Shown piece by piece: positions 17,278-26,426 of a stretch of DNA of 64,000 nucleotides. Source of the stretch: Mucilaginibacter sp. KACC 22773 (GTDB lineage Bacteria; Bacteroidota; Bacteroidia; Sphingobacteriales; Sphingobacteriaceae); NCBI RefSeq assembly GCF_028736215.1, contig NZ_CP117883.1, positions 5,208,001 through 5,272,000 of the forward strand, given 5' to 3'. Below the pieces are notes generated by a model. The model ran no database searches. It saw nothing but the letters and a program-made list of their open reading frames with translations, and was not told the DNA's origin. The stretch's first letter is position 1. Each line of letters begins with the position of its first letter. The position numbers and the translations under genes were made by a program.

Positions 17278-20034
17278 ATGATTGTACGGAATTCGATTGT
17301 TGAACTTAAAGAAACTAAACTTTGGAACTATCTGAATGAAATAGACAAAATATATGCTGACTACTCAATCGTATTTGTTGAACAAATTACACCATTATTA
17401 AAATCTATACAAGATTTTTTTCCCTATTATACCCGGCACGATGCCCATCATGGCTATAGAGTATTGAGGCGAATGGATCAAATTCTTTCTAAAGAATGTT
17501 TAAAAAAAGACAATAAATTGAGTTTGACCAATATTGAAGCCTTCCTTCTCATTTGCAGTTCATATGCACATGATCTAGGAATGACAGTATTTCCAAATGA
17601 AAAAGACATTTTAATAAATCAATTAGAAATAAATGACGAACACTGGAAAAGCAATGTTACTTTACAAAAGCATTTGAGGAAATACCACTCGCAAAGAGGT
17701 GGTAGTTATATCGATCAGAACTACGAAAAACTCAATATACCTAAAAATTTGATCTCACCGTTAGACTTACTGATGACCGCGCACAATTTATCGATAAATG
17801 AATTGGAAGTTAAACTTGGAAAAAGAGTAGCGGGCGGCGAAAAAGAGTTGGATTTGAAACAATTAGCTTGTATTCTATGCATTGCCGATTCGTTAGAGTT
17901 TAGTGAAACGAGAATAGTAGACGGTGTATTAGATACGTTAAAAGACAAAATTAAAAACCATGAGGAATCAGAAGCAATAACTTCCTACAAAGAAAATCTA
18001 AAACATGTTTGCATTGGAGACAGTGTTGCAATAGGAAAAGACGGAAAGATTATTATTTCAGGCACATTTGATGATCCTGAGGTATTAAATCTTGCTCATA
18101 AGACTATCGATTTCATAGAGTCTTGGGTTAGAGATTATATTGATATTGATTTAAAGTCTTCTTTGCGACGACTGATTGTGAGGGGTGACTCAATTGAACG
18201 AAACTTAGTGATTTTGGGCAGTGACTTTGAACGATTAGGTATCAGAATAAAAAAAGATCATATTATTAATCTTATATCATCTAACTCAACTTGGTCGAAT
18301 GACACTGGGATAGTAATTAAAGAGTTACTTCAAAATTCAGTTGAAGCTTGTAGATACAGGAAATTTAATTCCATTGCTGCTGCTGATTATAAGCCTCATA
18401 TCGATATTAAATACAATAAAAGTCAACATGCCATTATTATTTCTGACAACGGATGTGGAATGTCAAGATCGACAATTTTGAATAATTTTTTGACGGTAGG
18501 AAACAGCCGGTCCATGGATCCTACATATAAGACTTCCTCATATAGTTCTTTGGCAAGATTTGGAATTGGGTTTTGGTCAACATTTACGATTGCAAATTCC
18601 GTATCGATTCAAACAGCTCCTTTTGAATACATGAATGTCCAACTAAATTCTGAAAAAATTGATGGTTTAACCTTTGAGGTAAGTATAAACGAATTCAAAG
18701 ATTACACCCTATTTAAAAAAACGTCGTTATCACCAGGAACAACAATAACGCTCCTTTTAAAAAAAGAGATTGGAGTTGATGATCTATTAATGCGTTTAAA
18801 TAACTCGATTGTATGCTCTGAAATACCTATAAATATTTCCAACGGTGAGGAAGAGTATTCCATTCCGACTAACATCTCGTTGCCATCCTTAGCGGATTTA
18901 ACTGGTGCCAAAAGAAAACTTGCATTGGAGCACAATGTCAAAGAATTTATCTTCGAAAAACAGTACGATAGTTTAACATTTAAATTAAAACTACTTTATA
19001 CAATGTCCAACGGGGCAGCAACTTTTAAGTTGAGCAACAACATCAGTGTAATGCATATGCTCAATAGGTATGGATATTCTGAGGTGTTTTCTATTTGTGG
19101 TTTTAAAACAGCAATTCGACTATACTCTCTAATCTTCGACTTTGGTCGTATTGGTCTATTTGTTGCGAATACAAACAACCCAGAGGGCTTTGTTTTTAAT
19201 TTAAATAGACATTCACTAATATCTTCCGATGCCTATACAAACTTGATAAATATCCTCACGGAAGCAGTTAACGAAGCGTATCGATATTTTCTTAAAACCA
19301 CCAATTCAACTGATAAAAAAACTGTTTACATACTCAATCAGCAATCCAGATCAAACGGAGGAAATACTTATGGAAATTATTCTAAATTTCGCTTATGGCA
19401 GCTTTACAATAAAGTACCAGATTTACTGATTTTCAAATTAACAAAAATATCAAAGGGGTTAAATTTACTTGACGCAGATATACGATATGAATCTTTTGAC
19501 GAATTAAGAAACTATCGGTTTCAGTTATGGTCTTGTACAGTTCATATATTTAACGCTCAAATAAGATTAAATCCAGAAGAAAATACAAATTTCATTTATG
19601 CTGTTATTGAACAAATAACAATGGAGCAAGAGTCTTACTTTTTGGAACCAAATCTTGAAATAGACTTATTGTTTGACAATGATCCGTATTCTTTTGTACA
19701 TATTATATCTGTCGAAACTGTAACTAAAATTCCTATAAAATTACCGCTATTAAGAATTAACAGTCACTCTCTTCAACCGTTTGTAAATCATAAATGGTTC
19801 ATATGCGAAATTCGAGGGGTTTGGACCGGAACCATATTAGAGAAGGAAATATTGGGGGCTAATTTTGTTTTTATAGGCCAACACAAACTAATTGTAAAAC
19901 CGAATACAAATATTTCAATTGAAATAAAAAACCTTCACAGCAAAGGTCAAATTATGAAGCTCTGTGATTTAGTTAAATTATTAAATGATGCTTCGGATGG
20001 TTTTACAGATGATTCTGTTTTGAAATTTATGTAA
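17278..20034 (+). CDS. HD-domain / Hsp90-like ATPase fusion protein (possible conflict or stress effector)
   Basis: 918 residues. Residues 50-210 form an HD hydrolase domain with H58, H98-D99 (YAHDLGM), H137, H169 and D204 in the expected order. Residues 300-450 form a GHKL/Hsp90-type ATPase: N-box with E349, N353 and E356 (KELLQNSVEAC), D390 in SDNGCGMS, and RFGIGFWS (427-434). The last 450 residues are beta-rich and unassigned. Both active sites look intact. The gene is much more AT-rich than its neighbours (by eye about one third GC) and uses ATA and AGA codons freely, so recent transfer is likely. HD plus Hsp90-like ATPase architectures have been linked to bacterial conflict systems; that role here is inference. 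No partner gene is adjacent. Confidence 0.75.
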   Translation: MIVRNSIVELKETKLWNYLNEIDKIYADYSIVFVEQITPLLKSIQDFFPYYTRHDAHHGYRVLRRMDQILSKECLKKDNKLSLTNIEAFLLICSSYAHDLGMTVFPNEKDILINQLEINDEHWKSNVTLQKHLRKYHSQRGGSYIDQNYEKLNIPKNLISPLDLLMTAHNLSINELEVKLGKRVAGGEKELDLKQLACILCIADSLEFSETRIVDGVLDTLKDKIKNHEESEAITSYKENLKHVCIGDSVAIGKDGKIIISGTFDDPEVLNLAHKTIDFIESWVRDYIDIDLKSSLRRLIVRGDSIERNLVILGSDFERLGIRIKKDHIINLISSNSTWSNDTGIVIKELLQNSVEACRYRKFNSIAAADYKPHIDIKYNKSQHAIIISDNGCGMSRSTILNNFLTVGNSRSMDPTYKTSSYSSLARFGIGFWSTFTIANSVSIQTAPFEYMNVQLNSEKIDGLTFEVSINEFKDYTLFKKTSLSPGTTITLLLKKEIGVDDLLMRLNNSIVCSEIPINISNGEEEYSIPTNISLPSLADLTGAKRKLALEHNVKEFIFEKQYDSLTFKLKLLYTMSNGAATFKLSNNISVMHMLNRYGYSEVFSICGFKTAIRLYSLIFDFGRIGLFVANTNNPEGFVFNLNRHSLISSDAYTNLINILTEAVNEAYRYFLKTTNSTDKKTVYILNQQSRSNGGNTYGNYSKFRLWQLYNKVPDLLIFKLTKISKGLNLLDADIRYESFDELRNYRFQLWSCTVHIFNAQIRLNPEENTNFIYAVIEQITMEQESYFLEPNLEIDLLFDNDPYSFVHIISVETVTKIPIKLPLLRINSHSLQPFVNHKWFICEIRGVWTGTILEKEILGANFVFIGQHKLIVKPNTNISIEIKNLHSKGQIMKLCDLVKLLNDASDGFTDDSVLKFM

Positions 20035-20149
20035 TCAATCCACAATTCTCGTCATATTTTTTCTTCAATTAAAAAAAGTACCTATATTCACGTTTTCAAA
20101 ACAGGTGTTATTCCTACACTTATTATAAACTAATTTATTGCTGTTCAAT

Positions 20150-22564
20150 ATGTTTAAAATGTTACCCACCTTAAATGCAAAAATAAAACAATCGATTGCG
20201 TTGTTTATCTTGCTGGCAGGCGCTATGGCCACACTTACTGCAAACGCTACCGTTAAATCCTTTAAAAAAGGTCCCGATGGCGTTACCTTTTCTTTAGATA
20301 AGGGCCTGATGAAGGTGCTTGTGCGCAGTGCCGACATTATCGAAGTAAAATATACCATTTTTGATGCCTTCGAAACCAAGCCTTCGCTGGTGGTGGTTAA
20401 CAGCTGGAAAACCCCTACTGCCTACCAGGTAACGGCAACCAAAACCGAGGTAGTCATCACCACGGCAAAAATGAAGGTAATAGTAAATAAGGGCACCAAC
20501 GCCATTACTTATACCGATTTAAAAGGCAACGTAATTACTGCCGAAGACAGCGAAAACAAAACAATAACACCCGCAACTATTGCCGGCATCAGTACCTATA
20601 ATGTAAGCACACAGTTTACCTCACCGGTAAACGAAGCGCTTTACGGCTTAGGCTGCCACCCCTTAGATTCTTTATCCATTAACTATAAAGGCCGCAACCA
20701 GGAGTTACTTATCAAGTACCTGACCGGCGCTATCCCGGTATTGTTATCAACCAAGGGTTATGGCTTGCTTTGGGACAACTATTCGGCATCAAACTTTTAT
20801 GGCGCCGAGGCTGATAACACCAAATTTAAATACGTATCTGAAAGTGGTAAACAGGTAGATTACTTCTTCTTCTACGGCCCTTCTTTTGATCATATTATCG
20901 ATTCATATCGTATAGCAACCGGCCGTGCGCCAATGTTTGGCAAATGGGCTTACGGGCTTTTCCAATCGCAGGATAGGTACATGAGCGAAAAGGAAATATT
21001 GACTGTTAAAGATAAATATCGCGATAATCACATCCCTGTTGACGTAATTGTACAGGACTGGTACTACTGGGATCCGTTGCCAATTGGCTCGCACGTGATG
21101 AAGCCCGAGCGTTACCCTCACCCAAAACAAATGGTTGATGAACTGCACAAGGCAAACATCCATGCCATGATTTCGATATGGCCCGTATTTGGTAAAGGCA
21201 CCCCCAACTATGATGCATTGGAAAAAATGGGCGGCTTAACTGATATTACCTGGGATAACGTGGTTACCCACACTTTTGATACCTATTACGATGCCCATAA
21301 TCCTAAAGCCCGCGAATTGTATTGGGACCAGGCACGCGATAGCCTGGTAAAACGCTACGGTTTTGATGCCTGGTGGATTGACCAGTGCGAGCCGGATAAT
21401 GGCGCTTTGCTTGATGCCCGCCGCCAAAGTAACTTCAGCATAGGTAAAGGGATTGATTATTTTAATACCTACTCGTTGCAGCACACCAAAGGGGTTTACG
21501 ATGGCTGGCGCAGGGATATTCCGGGCAAACGCGCTTTCTTTTTGGTAAGGCAATCATTTGCCGGCGAACAGCGTAATGCAGCCACCTTATGGTCAAGCGA
21601 TATTGAGTGTACCTTTTGGAACTATAAAAACCAGGTGCCACAGGGTATCAACGCCTGCGCATCGGGTATCCCCTATTGGACATCAGATATTGGCGGTTAC
21701 CACTTCCATTGGAAAGCTGCCGACTGGTCGCAGCCGGATAAGCGCGAGCTGTTTACCCGTTGGTTCCAGTTTGGCGCGTTTTGCCCCATCTTTCGTATCC
21801 ACGGTAAAGGCGAGCGTGCTTTATTTAGCGACAACTGGGATGCCAATACCAAAGCCATCCTGTTAAACTTTGATAAACTGCGTTACCGCCTGCTGCCATA
21901 CATCTACTCGCTGGCCGGCAAGGTAACTACCGAAAACTATACCATGATGCGCGCCCTGACATTTGATTTCAGGAACGATGAAAAAGCCTACGGCATACCA
22001 GACCAATATATGTTTGGCCCTGCCTTTATGGTTAACCCTGTTACCGAGCAACTGTATACATCGGCCGATGCTGATAAAAAAGCTAAAGCTCGCCAGGTTT
22101 ACCTGCCCGCTGCAACCAAATGGTACAACTTTTGGACTGGTGAAGTGCTCGACGGTGGCCAAACCATCAGCGCTGCCGCACCTATCGAGATATTGCCGCT
22201 TTATGTAAAAGCCGGTTCTATCATCCCAATGGGCCCGCACATGGAATACGCTACCGAAAAACCAGCCAGCAATATCGAATTAAGGATATACCCAGGCGCA
22301 AATGGTACGTTTAAGCTGTACGAAGACGAAAACGAAAATTACAACTACGAAAAAGGAGCTTTTGCCACCATCAGCTTTAACTGGGATGATAAAGCGCATA
22401 AGCTGACTATATCAGGTACCAAGGGCCACTTTCCAGGGATGCTAAAAAACCGCACCTTTAATATTGTGCTGGTTAAGGGGGCACATGGCTCAGATGTGGA
22501 GATAACAGCCAAAGCTGATAAGGTGGTTAAATACAGCGGAAAAGCGTTGGTAGTTAACTTGTAA
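20150..22564 (+). CDS. GH31 family glycosidase, alpha-xylosidase-like
   Basis: 804 residues; ATG 20150 is preferred over the TTG at 20138 because it leads straight into a signal peptide ending near ATLTANA. The GH31 nucleophile is D411 in WWIDQCEPDNG and the acid is D484 in WSSDIECTF. This WIDQxEP form, unlike the WNDMNEP of the other GH31 gene in the window, is closer to xylosidase-type or non-glucosidase members. An N-terminal sandwich, a barrel (about 250-600) and C-terminal beta domains are present. It is predicted to be periplasmic and to trim alpha-linked residues from oligosaccharides. No SusCD pair is near, so it is not in an obvious polysaccharide locus. Confidence 0.87.
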   Translation: MFKMLPTLNAKIKQSIALFILLAGAMATLTANATVKSFKKGPDGVTFSLDKGLMKVLVRSADIIEVKYTIFDAFETKPSLVVVNSWKTPTAYQVTATKTEVVITTAKMKVIVNKGTNAITYTDLKGNVITAEDSENKTITPATIAGISTYNVSTQFTSPVNEALYGLGCHPLDSLSINYKGRNQELLIKYLTGAIPVLLSTKGYGLLWDNYSASNFYGAEADNTKFKYVSESGKQVDYFFFYGPSFDHIIDSYRIATGRAPMFGKWAYGLFQSQDRYMSEKEILTVKDKYRDNHIPVDVIVQDWYYWDPLPIGSHVMKPERYPHPKQMVDELHKANIHAMISIWPVFGKGTPNYDALEKMGGLTDITWDNVVTHTFDTYYDAHNPKARELYWDQARDSLVKRYGFDAWWIDQCEPDNGALLDARRQSNFSIGKGIDYFNTYSLQHTKGVYDGWRRDIPGKRAFFLVRQSFAGEQRNAATLWSSDIECTFWNYKNQVPQGINACASGIPYWTSDIGGYHFHWKAADWSQPDKRELFTRWFQFGAFCPIFRIHGKGERALFSDNWDANTKAILLNFDKLRYRLLPYIYSLAGKVTTENYTMMRALTFDFRNDEKAYGIPDQYMFGPAFMVNPVTEQLYTSADADKKAKARQVYLPAATKWYNFWTGEVLDGGQTISAAAPIEILPLYVKAGSIIPMGPHMEYATEKPASNIELRIYPGANGTFKLYEDENENYNYEKGAFATISFNWDDKAHKLTISGTKGHFPGMLKNRTFNIVLVKGAHGSDVEITAKADKVVKYSGKALVVNL

Positions 22565-22680
22565 AAAAGAATCAAGGGTTAAGAATCAAGAGTCAAGACA
22601 GAAAGCTCTTGCGGTAATTGAAAAGGAAATTATTTCTACATTAATTCTTCTTTCTTAATTATTATCTTTCGGAAAAATAT

Positions 22681-22710
22681 ACCAGCCTGCAATAAAATGC
22701 AGGCTGGTTT
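22681..22710 (+). terminator. Intrinsic terminator after the second GH31 gene
   Basis: ACCAGCCTGCA (22681-22691) and TGCAGGCTGGT (22698-22708) pair perfectly over 11 bases around ATAAAA, followed by a T-rich tail (TTTGTGTTT). It lies about 120 bases past the stop and 39 bases before the next start. Confidence 0.8.
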
Positions 22711-22746
22711 GTGTTTAAGCATTTCGAAAAATAAAACTAAAATCTG

Positions 22747-24921
22747 TTGAAGCCAAGCAAACACCTGTCGCCCTTTCAAATTATATCACTATTGTTGGTT
22801 TTATGTTGGGTGCCATTTGCTGCATCGGCGCAAAAAAAGAATTCGGTGTTTCAATATCATATCCGTAAAACCACAGCGCCCATTACTATTGATGGAGTTA
22901 TGGACGAGGCCTGGCATAGCGCCGATTCGGCTGCTAACTTTTTTATGGTGATGCCTATGGATACCAGCCGGGCCAAATTACATACCGAGGTGCGGATGAC
23001 CTTCGATAACAACAACCTGTACATTATTGCCGTTTGCTATACCGCAGGGCCCGGCGAATACATGGTTGAATCGCTGAAGCGAGATTTCGCCTTTCAAAAA
23101 AACGATAATTTTATATTTTTTCTCGACCCCTTTGACGCCCGCACAGATGGCTTTAGTTTTGGCGCCAACGCCGCCGGCGCTCAATGGGATGGTACCATGT
23201 ACGAGGGTGGCAAGGTTGACCTTAGCTGGGATAACAAATGGATATCGGTAGTAAAAAACTATCCCGATAAGTGGGTATTTGAAGCAGCCATCCCCTTTAA
23301 AAGTATCCGCTATAAAAAAGGCGTTGGCCAATGGGGCATTAACTTTAGCCGGAACGACCTGATATCTACCGAAAAATCGAGCTGGGCGCCGGTGCCAAGG
23401 CAGTTCCCCACGGCGTCGCTGGCGTATACAGGCCTATTGGTTTGGGACGAATTACCGCCCGATGCCGGCACCAACATTTCGCTCATCCCCTACGCGCTTA
23501 CCGGCCTATCTAAAGATTACATAGCCGGAACCAAAACCGACTGGAAAAAAGAAATAGGCGGCGATGCCAAAATAGGCCTTACCTCGTCCCTCAACCTCGA
23601 CCTTACCGTTAACCCCGATTTTTCGCAGGTTGATGTAGACCAGCAGGTGGTAAATTTGAACAGGTATGAATTGTTTTTTCCCGAGAAGAGGCAGTTTTTT
23701 TTAGAGAACGGCGACCTGTTTGCCAATTTTGGCTACGCCGATATAAGGCCGTTTTTTTCGCGCAGGATTGGGCTTAACGCCCCCATCAGGTTTGGCACCA
23801 GGCTAACGGGCAAGCTGGATAAAGATTGGCGTGTTGGGCTGATGGATATACAAACCGGAACATCAAACGATGCCCTTACCCCTGCCCAAAACTATGGTGT
23901 ACTCACGCTTCAGCGGCGCGTTTTTGGCCGTTCAAACATCGGCTTTATGTTTATTAATAAGGATGCTACAGGGACATCAACCCCGGGCAATGCCTATAAC
24001 CGCAATTTTGGGGTGGAGTACAACCTGGCCTCGCCAAGCAATTTATGGACCGGTAAACTTTTAGGCCTAAAATCATTTACACCCGGCCTTAAGGGACACG
24101 ACCTGGTAGCAGCAGCCCATGTGCAATACCTGAGCAAATACTGGACGGCCTATTTGCAAGATGAGTATGTTGGCAAAAACTATACTGCGGGGGTTGGCTA
24201 CGTACCCAGGGTTGGCTATAATAAAATCAGTCCGCTGCTATTACATAATTTTTTTCCCAAAGGCGGCGATGTGCTTATCCATGGCATCCAGCTAACCAGC
24301 AACTATTATTTTGACGAGAATTTTAAGCGCACCGATAACGAAAGCACCTTAGCTTATATCATGACACTGCGTAACAAAAGTACATTTACGGTATCGGGCA
24401 TTGATACCTATATCAAATTATTGGTACCGTTTGATCCAACCAATACAGGCAAAACACCGCTGCCTATTGGCTCGCAACATCATTGGAATACGGTTGACAT
24501 GCAGTTTGTATCGAAGCCGCAGGCGCTATTTACTTACCTTTTAGAGGGCCTGCACGGTGGTTATTACGATGGATACCGTACCAGCCTGATTGCACAACTG
24601 GGCTACCGCTTTCAGCCTTATGTTAACCTGTTTGTAAACTCCTCATTTAATGATTTGCGCCTGCCCCAGCCTTATGGCGATACCCAATTTTGGCTGATTG
24701 GCCCAAAGGCAGATATTACCTTAAGCAACACCCTATATTTTACCACTTATGTACAATACAACGGCCAGGTAAAAAACATTAATACCAACGTGCGCCTGCA
24801 ATGGCGCTACAAACCGGCATCAGATTTTTTTATTGTTTATGGGGATAACTCCATCCCATCACCCTATACCGTTAAAAACCGCCAGCTGGTAGTTAAGTGG
24901 ACTTACTGGTGCAATTTGTAA
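22747..24921 (+). CDS. DUF5916 outer-membrane protein with CBM9-like N-terminal domain
   Basis: 724 residues, starting at TTG 22747; no in-frame ATG exists upstream, and the TTG gives a proper signal peptide (KPSKHLSPFQIISLLLVLCW through AASAQ). Residues 40-240 form a carbohydrate-binding family 9-like domain (ITIDGVMDEAWHSADSA, RMTFDNNNLYIIAVCY, WVFEAAIPFKSI). The rest is DUF5916, a predicted outer-membrane beta-barrel that begins with LDLTVNPDFSQVDVDQQVVNLN and FPEKRQFFLENGDLF. Function is unknown; possibly surface binding or transport of glycans. The last strand ends in LVVKWTYWCNL. Confidence 0.85.
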   Translation: MKPSKHLSPFQIISLLLVLCWVPFAASAQKKNSVFQYHIRKTTAPITIDGVMDEAWHSADSAANFFMVMPMDTSRAKLHTEVRMTFDNNNLYIIAVCYTAGPGEYMVESLKRDFAFQKNDNFIFFLDPFDARTDGFSFGANAAGAQWDGTMYEGGKVDLSWDNKWISVVKNYPDKWVFEAAIPFKSIRYKKGVGQWGINFSRNDLISTEKSSWAPVPRQFPTASLAYTGLLVWDELPPDAGTNISLIPYALTGLSKDYIAGTKTDWKKEIGGDAKIGLTSSLNLDLTVNPDFSQVDVDQQVVNLNRYELFFPEKRQFFLENGDLFANFGYADIRPFFSRRIGLNAPIRFGTRLTGKLDKDWRVGLMDIQTGTSNDALTPAQNYGVLTLQRRVFGRSNIGFMFINKDATGTSTPGNAYNRNFGVEYNLASPSNLWTGKLLGLKSFTPGLKGHDLVAAAHVQYLSKYWTAYLQDEYVGKNYTAGVGYVPRVGYNKISPLLLHNFFPKGGDVLIHGIQLTSNYYFDENFKRTDNESTLAYIMTLRNKSTFTVSGIDTYIKLLVPFDPTNTGKTPLPIGSQHHWNTVDMQFVSKPQALFTYLLEGLHGGYYDGYRTSLIAQLGYRFQPYVNLFVNSSFNDLRLPQPYGDTQFWLIGPKADITLSNTLYFTTYVQYNGQVKNINTNVRLQWRYKPASDFFIVYGDNSIPSPYTVKNRQLVVKWTYWCNL

Positions 24922-25042
24922 TCGGGTTCGGGTTGCGGGAATTCGTTGCGTGTTGCGAGGTTCGAGGTTCGGGAGTTGGGTGCTGAAATCGAGATGTCGA
25001 ACTCACTAATTCGCCATCTGGCACTTTTGATTTTTTTACCTT

Positions 25043-25106
25043 CAAATTTTCAAATCCTCAAATTTTCAAATAATCTGAAATTTGCACATCTGTAATCTGC
25101 ACATCT
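25043..25106. repeat. Word-repeat spacer between convergent genes
   Basis: CAAATTTTCAAAT occurs twice (25043-25055 and 25059-25071), followed by two copies of TGCACATCT. The exact 11-mer TCTGCACATCT at 25096-25106 recurs at 28721, 28736 and, inverted, at 44405. The tract lies between the DUF5916 gene and the convergent 108-residue gene. Confidence 0.7.
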
Positions 25107-25431
25107 ACTCCCCTCCTTCCATCAGGCTGTATACTTCCTGCATGTAAACGGCTTCGTTCATGGCGGCATGGAAATCTTCCCATTCATCGCTGCTGAAGGT
25201 AAACTGTACATCATTTACCGGGGTACGCATTACCATACGTTCCTGCCCGTCGGGAAACGGGAAGGTATAATTCTCAAAATTAAGCTCAAGGGTAAAATCC
25301 CGGAATTGTACAAACTGCTCGGGCGTAAAACTCAGGATAAGGTTATTATTCCAGATGAAGATACAACGGCACTCCTGGCACCGGCTTATAACCGATGCAC
25401 CAACCTGGCTCAATACTTTTGCGTCGCACAT
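25105..25431 (-). CDS. Small conserved protein, possibly DUF6686
   Basis: 108 residues, no signal peptide. A CxxC pair (CQEC, residues 18-21) near the N-terminus could bind metal. The rest is mixed alpha/beta (NNLILSFTPEQFVQFRDFTLELN, DVQFTFSSDEWEDFHAAMNEA). It resembles a small Bacteroidota family that I recall as DUF6686, but this is uncertain. Acidic C-terminus. The role is unknown. Confidence 0.6.
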   Translation of the reverse strand: MCDAKVLSQVGASVISRCQECRCIFIWNNNLILSFTPEQFVQFRDFTLELNFENYTFPFPDGQERMVMRTPVNDVQFTFSSDEWEDFHAAMNEAVYMQEVYSLMEGGE

Positions 25432-25764
25432 AAATAGATAGATTTAATTGGTGCCTGCCCTGTAATAAAGCCATCACGGCATTTATCGCAGAGCAGGACT
25501 TTATATTTTAAAGTGTTTTTTCAACTTAAACGTCAATTACTTTGCAGGAAGCGTATTTCCCTTTTAAGAACAAAAGCAAAGTAAATCCTTATTTAGAATA
25601 AATCCAAATAAAAATAACAATAAAGAAGAGGCAAGAGTTAAGAATTAAGACAAAGATGTATTGTCTTGAAATGACAGATAGTCTTTAGTCGAAAGTCTTA
25701 AGTTCCAAGTCTTTTAAAATAACCTGATTTTTTTCCTCAAGAGTTAGGGCTTTCAACTAAGTAC
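25432..25764. other. Intergenic spacer with inverted repeat and word repeats
   Basis: 333 bases. TTACTTTGC (25537-25545) and GCAAAGTAA (25576-25584) form a 9-bp inverted repeat with a 30-base centre. From about 25628 the sequence becomes AAG/GTC-type word repeats (AAGAGTTAAGAATTAAGAC, then AGTCTTTAGTCGAAAGTC). No gene or promoter of the TAnnTTTG form is evident. Confidence 0.5.
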
Positions 25765-26289
25765 TTACAACTTAACCGTAGTATTATCCTTATTCAGGCT
25801 ATCCGCATACTGTTTCATTTTGGGATATTGTGGTAAATCGTACCATGGGCTTTTTGGTCTATCGGCGGGGAAGCCGTGCTGGGCGCGGTAGGCTTTGCGT
25901 TCGGCTGTGAAATGCCACCAGCGTTTGCTATCGTCGCGGTGTACAATATAATGGGCCAATAAACGGTACGAATCCTCAACACATGGGTCGGCCCAGGTAC
26001 CGCAATGTTTTTCAAATGCATTGTACAGTTCAACCGGATCTTTTCCCTCAAGCTGCTTTAATGAATAATACCCCTGTTCAATAAGTTCGGTTGCAAAGTT
26101 GATGCCTAACGATGGGATGCTTTGAAATTCCATCAGCGCGGCAATTTCCTGAGTCCTTTGGGCCGATGCTTTCAGGATAGCCGCTATTTCATCAGGAGCG
26201 TAACCGGCCAAAGCATTGATCTTTATTTTTTGGCTTTTAAGTATTGCCTTTTCACCGGCATTTAATTTGAGGTCGATATTCTTTTTCAT
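25765..26289 (-). CDS. Cdd1-like helix-hairpin-helix protein
   Basis: 174 residues. The region QSIPSLGINFATELIEQGYYSLKQLEGKDPVELYNAFEK (about 56-94) is a helix-hairpin-helix unit as in the Cdd1 (pathogenicity locus) family. The following CGTWADPCVEDSYRLLAHYIVH also fits that family. The first 50 residues are an extra helical part and the last 55 are rich in Lys, Arg and aromatic residues. The role is unknown; DNA contact is possible from the fold. Isolated gene. Confidence 0.7.
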   Translation of the reverse strand: MKKNIDLKLNAGEKAILKSQKIKINALAGYAPDEIAAILKASAQRTQEIAALMEFQSIPSLGINFATELIEQGYYSLKQLEGKDPVELYNAFEKHCGTWADPCVEDSYRLLAHYIVHRDDSKRWWHFTAERKAYRAQHGFPADRPKSPWYDLPQYPKMKQYADSLNKDNTTVKL

Positions 26290-26426
26290 AGCGCCTGTTA
26301 AAGCATTAAAATTAATTAAAGGGAATTAATTAAGCCCACTACTAAAATACCCTATATTTAATAATTAAAATAAACCAAATCAATTTCGCTGTTTATCTCG
26401 TATAAAGCATTAACTATTAACTGATC

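Noticed and set aside
17278..20034. Reading the HD/Hsp90 gene as a classical HtpG chaperone
   Set aside because: It has an N-terminal HD hydrolase domain and the C-terminal half does not look like the HtpG middle and dimerisation domains.
16981..20149. Mobile element borders around the HD/Hsp90 gene
   Set aside because: I looked for matching direct repeats, a tRNA end or integrase on both sides and found none; only the base composition supports transfer.
25043..25106. Repeat tract as a CRISPR array
   Set aside because: Units are short, unequal and without spacers of constant size; no cas genes are present.
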